DNA of 64,000 nt from RGIG7450 sp045648785 (lineage in GTDB: Bacteria > Bacillota > Clostridia > RUG12999), in NCBI GenBank assembly GCA_045648785.1, contig JAZROP010000018.1, positions 4,531-68,530 on the forward strand, read 5' to 3'. Below the pieces are notes generated by a model, which saw only the letters and a list, made by a program, of their open reading frames with translations, had not been told where the DNA came from and did not search any database. This document shows positions 48,162-56,922 of the stretch, one piece after another. Within the stretch, counting starts at the first letter, position 1, and the number at the start of each line of letters is the position of its first letter. Made by a program: the position numbers and the translations under genes.

Positions 48162-48204
48162 GGGTTAGTGCATAAATCTACTGTTTTTTCAACATGTTAT
48201 GCGT

Positions 48205-49227
48205 TTACATAATGATTTTATCACCAAGCTCAAGCGAGGGGTATGCATTGAGTCTGCCCGTTGCGAGGTTTTTATTTTTATATTCATAATACCCTGCACA
48301 ACATATCATTGCAGCATTGTCAGTACAAAGCACCGGTGGCGGATATAAAACTGAAATACCATCCTTGCTTGCAAGCATTTGAAGCTTGTCTCTTAAATAT
48401 CCGTTGGATGCCACGCCCCCTGCCAGGCATATTTTTTTCACATTTTTCAGTTTGGCGGCATAAATGGTATTTTCCGCCAGAACATCAGTCACCGCCTCCT
48501 GAAAAGAAGCCGCAACATCATTTATATTAACTTTTTCATTTTTTTGCTCAGCGTGGTGTATATAGTTCATAACTGCCGTTTTTACACCGCTGAAGCTGAA
48601 ATCCATCTTATTTTCAAACCGAACTCTGGGAAAAGATATTGCATCTTTATTTCCCTCTTTTGCCGCTTTTTCAACAAGCGGTCCACCAGGGTAACCAAGC
48701 CCGATTACTCTTGCAATCTTGTCAAACGCCTCTCCCGCTGCATCATCGCGCGTTCTGCCCATTATCTCGAACTTTCCGTAATCGGTGACATGCACAATAT
48801 GGCTGTGTCCGCCCGATGCCACAAGACATACAAAGGGCGGCTCAAGCTCCGAGTTTGCTATGTAGTTGGCGCAGATGTGCCCTTCAATATGGTGAACGGG
48901 TACAAGCGGTACTCCAAGCGAAAGTGCAAGTGCTTTTGCGTAAGACACCCCAACCAGAAGCGCACCGACAAGTCCCGGACCTGCCGTAACCGCAACTGCA
49001 TCAATATCTTTCATGGTAAGCCCGCTGTCATCCAGCGCTTTTCCCACCACCGCCGAAATGTTTTTCAAGTGGTGCCGGGATGCAATTTCAGGTACAACTC
49101 CGCCATATTCTTTATGAATATCTATCTGCGTAGATATAATATTTGAGAGGATTTTCCTGCCACCACGGCTGACTGCTGCTGCAGTTTCGTCGCACGAGCT
49201 TTCAATCCCTAATATAATCGGTTCCAT
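48205..49227 (-). CDS. tsaD: tRNA threonylcarbamoyladenosine transferase TsaD
   Basis: A 340-residue ASKHA-fold protein that, with TsaB and TsaE, places t6A37 on ANN-reading tRNAs. It begins ILGIESSCDETAAAVSRGG and has the metal-binding HIEGH near residues 107-111 and GGVASNGYLRD near 270. TsaB and TsaE genes are not adjacent. It follows mnmE by 4 bases as the last gene of the obg run. Confidence 0.96.
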   Translation of the reverse strand: MEPIILGIESSCDETAAAVSRGGRKILSNIISTQIDIHKEYGGVVPEIASRHHLKNISAVVGKALDDSGLTMKDIDAVAVTAGPGLVGALLVGVSYAKALALSLGVPLVPVHHIEGHICANYIANSELEPPFVCLVASGGHSHIVHVTDYGKFEIMGRTRDDAAGEAFDKIARVIGLGYPGGPLVEKAAKEGNKDAISFPRVRFENKMDFSFSGVKTAVMNYIHHAEQKNEKVNINDVAASFQEAVTDVLAENTIYAAKLKNVKKICLAGGVASNGYLRDKLQMLASKDGISVLYPPPVLCTDNAAMICCAGYYEYKNKNLATGRLNAYPSLELGDKIIM

Positions 49228-49231
49228 ATTA

Positions 49232-50599
49232 TCACTTTCCTACACAAAAATCCTTGAAAATTCTGTCAACTATCTCTTCAGACACGCTCATTCCGGTAAT
49301 TTCGCCCAGCGCCTCTGCCGCACCACTTAAATTCACCGCCATAAAATCTGCCGGAACTCCCATACGATAGTCGTTATATGCAGTTTCTATAAGTTTATAT
49401 GCTTTTTTTGCCGCCGCAATGTGACGCACATTAGAAATCACAGCGCTTTCGCCACCTGCAATTTCCTGAAAATCAAACATGTCTGAAATTGTTTTCTTTA
49501 GAGTTTCTATTCCTTCACCCGTTTTTGCAGAAATATATACCTTTTTAAAATCCTTTAAAAGTTCTTCATATTCATTTTCCGCCGACTGGTCTTTAATATC
49601 TGTTTTATTGAAAATAACAACTGTTTTTTTATCCTTTACGAGGTCAAGCACCTGCCTGTCCTCATCATTTATTTTCCTGCTCAGGTCGATAACAAAAAGT
49701 ATCAGGTCAGCAGCATTTACCGCTTTCCCCGCAATCCCTACTCCGATTTTCTCCACCTCGTTATCCGTCTGACGAATTCCGGCGGTGTCAATAAGTTTTA
49801 TAAGCGCGTGACCAAGCGTGATATATTCTTCAATACTGTCTCTCGTTGTGCCGGGAATATTTGTAACAATAGCTCTTTCTCTCCCCACAAGCATATTAAG
49901 AAGCGAAGACTTTCCTGTATTTGGTGTTCCTGCAATAACAGTTTTTATACCATCGCGGGCAAGCTCTCCGGATTTAGAACTTTCAATAAGCTTTTTCAGC
50001 CTGTCCAGGCAAAGAGTGATTTTTTGTTCTATCACCTCATCCGAAATACCCGACACCCCCTCCTCAGGGAAATCCGCTTCCGCACTGAGCATAGCTGTCA
50101 GATAAACCACCTCATCACGAATTCGGTTGATTTCTGCAGAAAGTCTGCCCTCAAGCTGGTTTACGCCAACAGAAAGAGCTATTTCACTCTCCGAATTTAT
50201 TATATCAAGCACCGCTTCTGCCTGAGATAAATCCATTCTGCCGTTCAAAAAAGCTCTTTTCGTAAACTCTCCGGCAGTTGCATATCTTGCGCCCCTTTCC
50301 GTCAAAAGAAGAAGAATTTCTTTGACGGGAGTCATGCTACCGTGACAGCTTATCTCAACAACATTTTCGCCCGTATATGAATGGGGTGCAAGCATAACCG
50401 TCACCACGGCATGGTCAATAATGCCGCCGTCAGGTCTTTTTAGTTTCACAAAATGCGCAGTATGGGATTTTGCTGCAAGAATTTCCTGTCCGCAAACGGA
50501 TGCAGAAATTTTCACCGCGTCCTCTCCGCTTACACGGATTACCGCTATGCCGCCCCTGCCGGGGACTGTCGCAAGTGCCGCTATTGTATCTTTTATCAT
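49232..50599 (-). CDS. mnmE: tRNA-modifying GTPase MnmE
   Basis: A 455-residue GTPase that, with MnmG, makes cmnm5U34 on tRNAs. The N-terminal THF-binding domain begins DTIAALATVPGRGGIAVIRVSG. The G domain inserted near 215-370 has GTPNTGKSSLLN, DTAGIRQT and NKTD; the C-terminal FCVGK holds the catalytic cysteine. It is usually found near oriC with rnpA and mnmG; here it is between comEA and tsaD. Confidence 0.96.
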   Translation of the reverse strand: MIKDTIAALATVPGRGGIAVIRVSGEDAVKISASVCGQEILAAKSHTAHFVKLKRPDGGIIDHAVVTVMLAPHSYTGENVVEISCHGSMTPVKEILLLLTERGARYATAGEFTKRAFLNGRMDLSQAEAVLDIINSESEIALSVGVNQLEGRLSAEINRIRDEVVYLTAMLSAEADFPEEGVSGISDEVIEQKITLCLDRLKKLIESSKSGELARDGIKTVIAGTPNTGKSSLLNMLVGRERAIVTNIPGTTRDSIEEYITLGHALIKLIDTAGIRQTDNEVEKIGVGIAGKAVNAADLILFVIDLSRKINDEDRQVLDLVKDKKTVVIFNKTDIKDQSAENEYEELLKDFKKVYISAKTGEGIETLKKTISDMFDFQEIAGGESAVISNVRHIAAAKKAYKLIETAYNDYRMGVPADFMAVNLSGAAEALGEITGMSVSEEIVDRIFKDFCVGK

Positions 50600-50611
50600 T
50601 TTATTATCCTT

Positions 50612-51232
50612 TTACTCCACAGTAATATACTGTTTCATTTTTTCAAAAGTCTTTTCGCCAATGCCTGGAACATTCATAATTTCTTCTATTGTCATAAAAC
50701 CGCCGTATGAATTTCGGTAATTCACAATTTTCTCCGCCGTGGACTGACCGACTCCAGGAAGTCTCATAAGCTCAGATGCCGCTGCGGCATTAATATTTAT
50801 CGTCCCTGCAGTTATTTTCTCCGGAGCAGTCACACTTTGTTGTGCCTCAGCACTTCCCGCTTTATACATATTCTGACTTGTTGCAGCAATCATTGGAGCA
50901 ACCGTCTTTTCGCTGCCAACGGCAGGAATATCAATGGTTGTGCCGTCCGTTAAAATAGCTGCAAGATTAAGCTTTTCAACATCGGCATTTTCCGTCACAC
51001 CGCCCGCAAGCTCCATAAGCTCACACAAACGGACATCTGCTCCGATTTTATAAAGTCCGGGAGATGCAATCTCTCCCCTTATGTAAACCTTTATATCCGG
51101 CATAATAACCATTGCTTTAGTATCGCGTTCTGCATTGCAGCAGCTCATTGTAAATATAACAACAACCGCTGCAACCAGTGCACCTACTCCCGGCAAAAAC
51201 AGACTTTTAAGAAAAGATTTCTTTTCATCCAT
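50612..51232 (-). CDS. comEA: ComEA-type DNA receptor (SLBB plus helix-hairpin-helix)
   Basis: A 206-residue competence-type protein: membrane anchor at about 12-30, a SLBB domain (KVYIRGEIASPGLYKIGADVR) and two C-terminal HhH motifs (INAAAASELMRLPGVGQSTA, IMNVPGIGEKTFEKM). ComEA binds extracellular DNA for uptake. No comEC or comEB follows, so competence cannot be concluded. It overlaps the end of leuS by one base, so the two genes are cotranscribed. Confidence 0.9.
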   Translation of the reverse strand: MDEKKSFLKSLFLPGVGALVAAVVVIFTMSCCNAERDTKAMVIMPDIKVYIRGEIASPGLYKIGADVRLCELMELAGGVTENADVEKLNLAAILTDGTTIDIPAVGSEKTVAPMIAATSQNMYKAGSAEAQQSVTAPEKITAGTININAAAASELMRLPGVGQSTAEKIVNYRNSYGGFMTIEEIMNVPGIGEKTFEKMKQYITVE

Positions 51233-53643
51233 TATTTTACAACAATATTAACAAGTTTACCGGGAACACAAATAACTTTTACAATTGTTTTTCCGCCTGC
51301 AATTTCTTCCAGCTTACCCGAAGCTTTTACTGCTTCTTCCATTGCCGCTCTGTCAAGACCTGACGGAATATTCATTTTTTCTGCAATTTTACCATTAACC
51401 TGCAGAACAATTTCAATCTCTTCATCAACAGTTTTTGCCTCGTCATATTCGGGCCATGGTCTGTATGCAAGTTCACCTTCAAAACCTGCCATAGCCCACA
51501 TTTCTTCTGTTATATGAGGTGCAACAGGGTTTAAAAGTTGCAGGAATGTTTTAAGTTCCCCTTTTGTGATTTTACCAAGCTTATTGAAATCGTTAACGAG
51601 CGCCATAAGTGTCGCAATGGCTGTATTAAACTTCATTCTTTCAATATCCTCGCCAACTTTTTTAACCGCTTTATGCATAGCAGATTCCATTTCAGGTGAA
51701 TAATTCATATCATCTTTCAGCATAAACTGTAGTGCCCAAACTCTCTCAAGGAATCTGTAGCAGCCTTTTACTCCCTGCATTGACCACGGTGTTGCCTGGT
51801 CAAACGCACCGATAAACATTTCATATGTTCTGAATGTATCTGCACCATATTCATCAACAATCTCGTCCGGATTTATAACATTTCCTCTTGATTTGGACAT
51901 TTTTTCTCCGTTTTCACCGAGAATCATACCGTGCGATGTTCTCTTTGCATAAGGCTCACTTGTGGAAACCACGCCGATATCATAGAGGAATTTATGCCAG
52001 AATCTGGAGTATAAGAGGTGAAGAGTTGTATGTTCCATACCACCATTATACCAGTCAACCGGCATCCAGTAGTCTATATTTTCTTTGGAAGCAAAAGCCT
52101 CACTGTTATGTGCATCTGTATATCTGAGGAAATACCAGGATGAACCTGCCCACTGAGGCATTGTGTCAGTTTCTCTTGTAGCAGGACCGCCGCAGTGAGG
52201 ACAAGTTGTTTTTACCCAGTCTTCCATTTTAGCAAGCGGAGATTCGCCATTTTCGCCCGGTTCAAAATTTTCTGTGTCGGGCAATGTGAGAGGCAGATTT
52301 TCTTCTCCGATTGATACCCAACCACACTTATCACACCAAACAAGCGGAATGGGTTCGCCCCAGTATCTCTGACGGGAGAACACCCAATCACGCAGTTTAA
52401 AATTGATTTTTCTATTACCAAGACCTTTTTCCTCAAGCCAGTCTATCATTGCAGGTATAGCTTCTTTAACATTTTTACCTGTGAGGAATCCTGAGTTAAC
52501 CATTGTTCCGTTTGCAACATCGGTGAAAGCTTCTTCCTGAACATTTTCGCCACCACCAACAACCTCAATGATTGGCAGACCAAATTTTTTTGCAAATTCG
52601 TGGTCACGGGTGTCATGTGCGGGAACCGCCATGATAGCACCTGTACCGTAAGTAGTAAGTACATAATCGGAAATCCATACCGGTATTTTCGTGCCGTTTA
52701 CAGGATTGACGGCTTTTATTCCTTTAAGTTCAACACCTGTTTTATCTTTTGCAAGTTCAGTTCTTTCAAATTCTGTTTTCTTTGCCGCTTCGTTTACATA
52801 ATTTAAGACTTCGTTATAATTTTCTATTGAATCTTTTAATTTTTCTAGCAGCATATGTTCAGGCGAAAGAACCACATATGTTGCACCAAAGAGTGTATCG
52901 GGGCGTGTGGTATAAACGAGGATTGTATCTTCTTTTCCGTCTATGCCGAAAGTTACTTCTGCACCTTCTGAGCGTCCAATCCAGTTTTTCTGCTGAGTTT
53001 TAATTTTTTCTAGGAAATCGGTATCATCAACATCACTTGAAAGTCTGTCGGCATATTCTGTGATTTTCAGCATCCACTGGGATTTTTTCTTCTGAACAAC
53101 CTCGCTGCCGCAGCGTTCACAAACGCCGCCCACAACTTCTTCGTTTGCAAGGCCAACCTTACAACCTGTACACCAGTTGATAGGCATTTCCTGCTTATAT
53201 GCAAGACCTTTTTCAAAAAGTTTTAAGAAAATCCACTGAGTCCATTTATAATATTCCGGGTCTGTGGTATTGATTTCGCGGGTCCAGTCAAAGGAGAATC
53301 CAAGGCTCTGGAGTTGGCGTTTAAAGTTTGCTACATTGTTTTCTGTAACCTTTGCCGGATGAATTTTATTTTTTATAGCAAAGTTTTCTGTAGGCAGACC
53401 AAACGCATCCCATCCCATAGGATAAAGTACATTGTAGCCGTCCATTCTGCGTTTTCTTGCTAATATATCCATAGCTGTGTAGCTTCTTGGATGACCAACA
53501 TGAAGTCCCTGTCCTGACGGATATGGGAATTCTACCAGTGCAAAAAACTTCTCCTTGGTTTTGTCATTCGATGCAGCAAAGGTATTCTCCGCATACCATT
53601 TGTCCTGCCATTTTTTCTCAATTCTTTTATAATCGTAACTCAT
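51232..53643 (-). CDS. leuS: Leucyl-tRNA synthetase
   Basis: An 803-residue bacterial LeuS. The HIGH-type motif is GLHVGHPRSYT near residues 46-56, and KMSKSRGN lies near 575-582. A zinc-type knuckle CTGCKVGLANEEVVGG ... CERCGSEV is near 162-185. The CP1 editing domain lies between. There is no T-box leader upstream because rsfS ends 5 bases before its start. It is transcribed with the obg-nadD-yqeK-lcp-rsfS genes. Confidence 0.97.
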   Translation of the reverse strand: MSYDYKRIEKKWQDKWYAENTFAASNDKTKEKFFALVEFPYPSGQGLHVGHPRSYTAMDILARKRRMDGYNVLYPMGWDAFGLPTENFAIKNKIHPAKVTENNVANFKRQLQSLGFSFDWTREINTTDPEYYKWTQWIFLKLFEKGLAYKQEMPINWCTGCKVGLANEEVVGGVCERCGSEVVQKKKSQWMLKITEYADRLSSDVDDTDFLEKIKTQQKNWIGRSEGAEVTFGIDGKEDTILVYTTRPDTLFGATYVVLSPEHMLLEKLKDSIENYNEVLNYVNEAAKKTEFERTELAKDKTGVELKGIKAVNPVNGTKIPVWISDYVLTTYGTGAIMAVPAHDTRDHEFAKKFGLPIIEVVGGGENVQEEAFTDVANGTMVNSGFLTGKNVKEAIPAMIDWLEEKGLGNRKINFKLRDWVFSRQRYWGEPIPLVWCDKCGWVSIGEENLPLTLPDTENFEPGENGESPLAKMEDWVKTTCPHCGGPATRETDTMPQWAGSSWYFLRYTDAHNSEAFASKENIDYWMPVDWYNGGMEHTTLHLLYSRFWHKFLYDIGVVSTSEPYAKRTSHGMILGENGEKMSKSRGNVINPDEIVDEYGADTFRTYEMFIGAFDQATPWSMQGVKGCYRFLERVWALQFMLKDDMNYSPEMESAMHKAVKKVGEDIERMKFNTAIATLMALVNDFNKLGKITKGELKTFLQLLNPVAPHITEEMWAMAGFEGELAYRPWPEYDEAKTVDEEIEIVLQVNGKIAEKMNIPSGLDRAAMEEAVKASGKLEEIAGGKTIVKVICVPGKLVNIVVK

Positions 53644-53648
53644 AATCC

Positions 53649-54020
53649 TTATTCCTCCAAAAATGATAAATCTATTTCAGGGGCATCTGCCCAAAGTCGT
53701 TCAAGCCCGTAAAAATCAAGACCTTCTTTATTAAATATATGGATAACCACATTGCCGTAATCCATGAGTAACCAGTTTGCGGCATTGTACCCCTCATTTC
53801 TACATTTTATATCATACGCCTCTGCAATCTTAAGCTCTGTTTCATCACAAAGTGCTTTAATATGTGGAGTAGATGTGCCACAACATATTACAAAATAATC
53901 ACATATGCTGGTAAGCTCTTTTATTTCAAGCACTTTAAGCTCCGAAGCTTTTTTTGCATTTAAAATTTCAGCCGCTTTAAGTGCAAGTTCTTTTGATGTT
54001 ATTTGTGTCAATTTTTTCAC
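53649..54020 (-). CDS. rsfS: Ribosome silencing factor RsfS
   Basis: A 123-residue RsfS/Iojap protein that binds L14 and blocks subunit joining under starvation. The core is SICDYFVICCGTSTPHIKAL and NWLLMDYGNVVIHIFNKEGL ... FYGLERLWADAP. Position between lcp and leuS is typical in Firmicutes. Confidence 0.96.
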   Translation of the reverse strand: MKKLTQITSKELALKAAEILNAKKASELKVLEIKELTSICDYFVICCGTSTPHIKALCDETELKIAEAYDIKCRNEGYNAANWLLMDYGNVVIHIFNKEGLDFYGLERLWADAPEIDLSFLEE

Positions 54021-54024
54021 CTCT

Positions 54025-55731
54025 TTATCTGCTCATTGCGCCTGACCCCGAATTCTCGCCCGAAGGCCGGGGAACACCCTCATCCCGCCTTGCTGCAGTT
54101 GAACTACTGCTGTCTCTCGGCGGCGACGGCTTATCGTTCTCTTCACTCCTTGCTGCCGAAGAAGATTGAGGCGGCCTGTTCTCATTACTGTTTGTTTCCG
54201 GTTGCTGTGGCTCAGCCTGCACCGGCTGAACGACAATTTTTTTCATTTTTGCCATTGTTGCCTGGGTAGCATAGAAATAATTTTGCGCAATTTCTCTTGC
54301 TCCGTCATAGTCCACCACAAAATATGAGCCGCCCGGCAAATTTGCTGCCTCGCCCGGAGTATTCACAAACTCAACTGCATCATTTTCTGCTGTTAAAACA
54401 GCCGTGCAGTAATTATATATTTCATCAAATGTCAAATCTGTTTTTAAGTTTTCCTGAGCAATTTTTATAAGATCATCAATATTGGAGAGACTTTCCAAAC
54501 TTATCATTTGTTTTACAGTTGCCATGATAAATTCACGCTGAGCTTCCATACGCTGCAGGTCACCTCTCGGATAACCCGAGCCGTCGTTATTCTGCCTGAA
54601 TCTGACAAACTGCTCTGCCTTTTTCCCGTTAAGCACCTGATTGCCTTTTAAAATATAAATATGGAAATCCTGGTAAGGGTCGTCATATATCATATTAATG
54701 GGAACATTCATCTCAACGCCGCCAATTGCATCTATCATCAGCCTGAAGGCATCAAGGTTAACCTCAACATACTTATGGATTTGTATGCCATACGCCATCT
54801 GAACCTCCCTTTTAAGCTGGTCAAGCCCAGAATAATATGCAGAATTGAGCTTTTTATCTCTACGCCCGTTGTTATGAACATATGTGTCTCTCGGAAGCTG
54901 CATAATATATGCCTTGTCCTGATTAATATCATAGGTTGCTACCATCATGGTATCTGTACGATAACCATCCTTATCAACGCCTACAAGCAATACATTGGTA
55001 TAAGCAAGGGGTTCTCCTGCATTTATTACCGGGGACATAATCTGTGTCATACCACGCGCAACCCCATGTTCCATCAGCACAGGCATAATCCCCACAGTAA
55101 GGGTTATAATGCAGGCAATTATCATAAAAATGCTGCTCATCAATACCGGTGGCCAAAGTCTGCCACCTGTTGTTTTTTGACGAACAATTTCCTGCTTCTG
55201 CTTATTTTCTTTTGGAGTTACCTCAATCATTGGTACTACCGTGGTAGCGTCCAAATCATCTTTATCTTCAGTTGTTGTAGCAGGAATTACAACAGTCGCT
55301 TCTGTATCTACAGGTTTTCCTTCCTTTAATACCCTTGGAACAACCATTGTTGCCTGAACATCAGCAACTTTTTCCTCTTTCTCTTCAGACACAGTTTGAA
55401 CAACAATTGTGTCATCCGGCTTTATTTCAGGTTGAGGCTCTATCTCCGCCACCTGCTCACTCTCTTTTTTATATTCTTCCTGTTGCGAAGTTGTTTGAGG
55501 AATTATTTCTTCCTCCGACTTGTCTGAAATTATCAGCATTTCCGGCATGCTGTCCGCTTCCCGAAGGCTTTTTGCTATTGAATCAAGAATACTTTCGGAC
55601 GGACCGCCGGAATTTAAATGCCACGGGTCATAAATTCCTCCCGCAGGCTCCTTTTTAGCACTCCCAACTGCCGGAACTTCCATGGTTCTCTGCCAGTCCT
55701 CAGAGTTATAAATTTCTTTGTCTTCTTTCAT
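54025..55731 (-). CDS. LytR-CpsA-Psr (LCP) family protein with long cytoplasmic and extracellular tails
   Basis: A 568-residue LCP phosphotransferase. The ATG at 55731 is used because GGAG precedes it by 6 bases and it starts just after the yqeK stop. Residues 1-194 are a disordered, Glu-rich cytoplasmic tail; the TM helix is near 195-217; the extracellular LCP domain (TDTMMVATYD, LPRDTYV, YPRGDLQRMEAQREF) spans roughly 245-495; a Ser/Pro-rich tail of about 70 residues closes it. LCP enzymes transfer wall polysaccharides from lipid carriers to peptidoglycan. The cytoplasmic tail repeats a short T-x-x-V-P motif (TMEVP 16-20, TMVVP 128-132, TVVIP 146-150, TTVVP 163-167). Normal LCP proteins have a much shorter cytoplasmic part. 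Confidence 0.9.
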   Translation of the reverse strand: MKEDKEIYNSEDWQRTMEVPAVGSAKKEPAGGIYDPWHLNSGGPSESILDSIAKSLREADSMPEMLIISDKSEEEIIPQTTSQQEEYKKESEQVAEIEPQPEIKPDDTIVVQTVSEEKEEKVADVQATMVVPRVLKEGKPVDTEATVVIPATTTEDKDDLDATTVVPMIEVTPKENKQKQEIVRQKTTGGRLWPPVLMSSIFMIIACIITLTVGIMPVLMEHGVARGMTQIMSPVINAGEPLAYTNVLLVGVDKDGYRTDTMMVATYDINQDKAYIMQLPRDTYVHNNGRRDKKLNSAYYSGLDQLKREVQMAYGIQIHKYVEVNLDAFRLMIDAIGGVEMNVPINMIYDDPYQDFHIYILKGNQVLNGKKAEQFVRFRQNNDGSGYPRGDLQRMEAQREFIMATVKQMISLESLSNIDDLIKIAQENLKTDLTFDEIYNYCTAVLTAENDAVEFVNTPGEAANLPGGSYFVVDYDGAREIAQNYFYATQATMAKMKKIVVQPVQAEPQQPETNSNENRPPQSSSAARSEENDKPSPPRDSSSSTAARRDEGVPRPSGENSGSGAMSR

Positions 55732-55732
55732 T

Positions 55733-56335
55733 TTATCTCCGTTCTGCCGCAGATGTAGCGGCTTTGGTCCGCAGAATTTCATTTCTGAGTTCTACCGAAC
55801 CCGGGTGAATAATAAGATTTCTGTCAATAATTGATTTTAGCGATTTGTTGACCGCAATCAAAATTGCCCCGTCCAAATCCCTTTTTGCAATTTCTCTGGT
55901 GTCCTTTGCCCAGTCAAACTCACTGTCACGGTTCACCTCTATACAATCGGTAAGAAAAATTATCTTTTCAAGCAGAGACATTTTTTCTTTGCCTATTGTA
56001 TGATAAAAAACCGCACTTGCAATTTCATCGTCCAAGCCAAGTGTCTCACTGACATATACAGCTCCGGCAGGTCCGTGCCAGAGTGCCTTGTTATTAAAAA
56101 CGATTTCATCCGGCTCTTTGCTTTGGTATGCCTTTTTCATCAGGCGCAGCTGCTCATCTTTAGGAAGCTGTTTTGCAGCATCATGCACAAGTCCTGCTAC
56201 CGCAGCTTTTTCGGTATCAACGCCATAAATACCGGCAAGAAGAGCCGAAAGCTCCATAACCCCAAGGCTGTGTCTGAATCGTTCCTCATTCATCAGCCCG
56301 GATATATGATTTTTAAGACTTTCCATGTCAAACAT
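55733..56335 (-). CDS. yqeK: HD-domain hydrolase YqeK (Ap4A hydrolase type)
   Basis: A 200-residue HD-domain protein. HSLGVMELSALLAGIYG, GLVHDAAKQLP with the HD pair, and LWHGPAGAVYVSE are present, the ligands of the di-iron site; YHTIGKEKMSLLEKIIFLTD follows. YqeK of Firmicutes symmetrically cleaves Ap4A. The ATG at 56335 is chosen for AGGTG 6 bases upstream. It sits in the conserved nadD-yqeK-rsfS block. Confidence 0.93.
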   Translation of the reverse strand: MFDMESLKNHISGLMNEERFRHSLGVMELSALLAGIYGVDTEKAAVAGLVHDAAKQLPKDEQLRLMKKAYQSKEPDEIVFNNKALWHGPAGAVYVSETLGLDDEIASAVFYHTIGKEKMSLLEKIIFLTDCIEVNRDSEFDWAKDTREIAKRDLDGAILIAVNKSLKSIIDRNLIIHPGSVELRNEILRTKAATSAAERR

Positions 56336-56340
56336 CAGTT

Positions 56341-56922
56341 TCACCTGTATAGATTTTTTTCTTTTATATATTCAGCCGTTTCAGGCTCCAACATATCTGT
56401 CGGCATTTGTCCCGACAATATCATATTCCTTACTTCGGTTGAGGAAACATCAAAATAATCGCAGTTTAAAAATATTATTTGTGCGCCAAATTTTTCTCGC
56501 ATAAAATGGGCTTTTTCATCTGCTATTCCGCTGCGTCTTGCTACAACCACTTTGCATTTTTCAAAAATTCTCTCGGGCTGATACCATTTGTCCATATAAT
56601 CAAGGCTGTCGCCCCCGACTATAAGATAAAACTCATCCTCAGGATATTCCGAGGTAAAATACTCAAGTAAATCAGCAGTGTAACAATTACCCTTTTTTTC
56701 AGCCTCGTAGCAGGAAAGTTCAAAGCCAAACCTTTCACACAAGGCGTGGCACATATTAACCCTGTCGGAAGGGTTTGCCGATATATTTGGTTTATGAGGC
56801 GCTTGCCCGGTAGGAACCATTATAACTCTATCAAGATTAAGTTCCTTTTTAGCAGCAAGCATTATTTTAATATGTCCTTTATGCGGAGGGTCAAAGCTTC
56901 CGCCAAAAATCCCCGTCCTCAT
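56341..56922 (-). CDS. nadD: Nicotinate-nucleotide adenylyltransferase NadD
   Basis: A 193-residue adenylyltransferase that makes deamido-NAD. The N-terminal GIFGGSFDPPHKGHI has the HxGH-type motif, and VSSTEVRNMI near the C-terminus is the second nucleotide-binding motif. Overlaps obg by 1 base and is followed by yqeK. Confidence 0.96.
   Translation of the reverse strand: MRTGIFGGSFDPPHKGHIKIMLAAKKELNLDRVIMVPTGQAPHKPNISANPSDRVNMCHALCERFGFELSCYEAEKKGNCYTADLLEYFTSEYPEDEFYLIVGGDSLDYMDKWYQPERIFEKCKVVVARRSGIADEKAHFMREKFGAQIIFLNCDYFDVSSTEVRNMILSGQMPTDMLEPETAEYIKEKNLYR

Noticed and set aside
48051..48204. Possible chromosomal origin (oriC)
   Set aside because: Three DnaA boxes are present, but there is no dnaA, dnaN or clear AT-rich unwinding region and the spacing is not that of a Firmicute origin. 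Kept only as a DnaA-box cluster.
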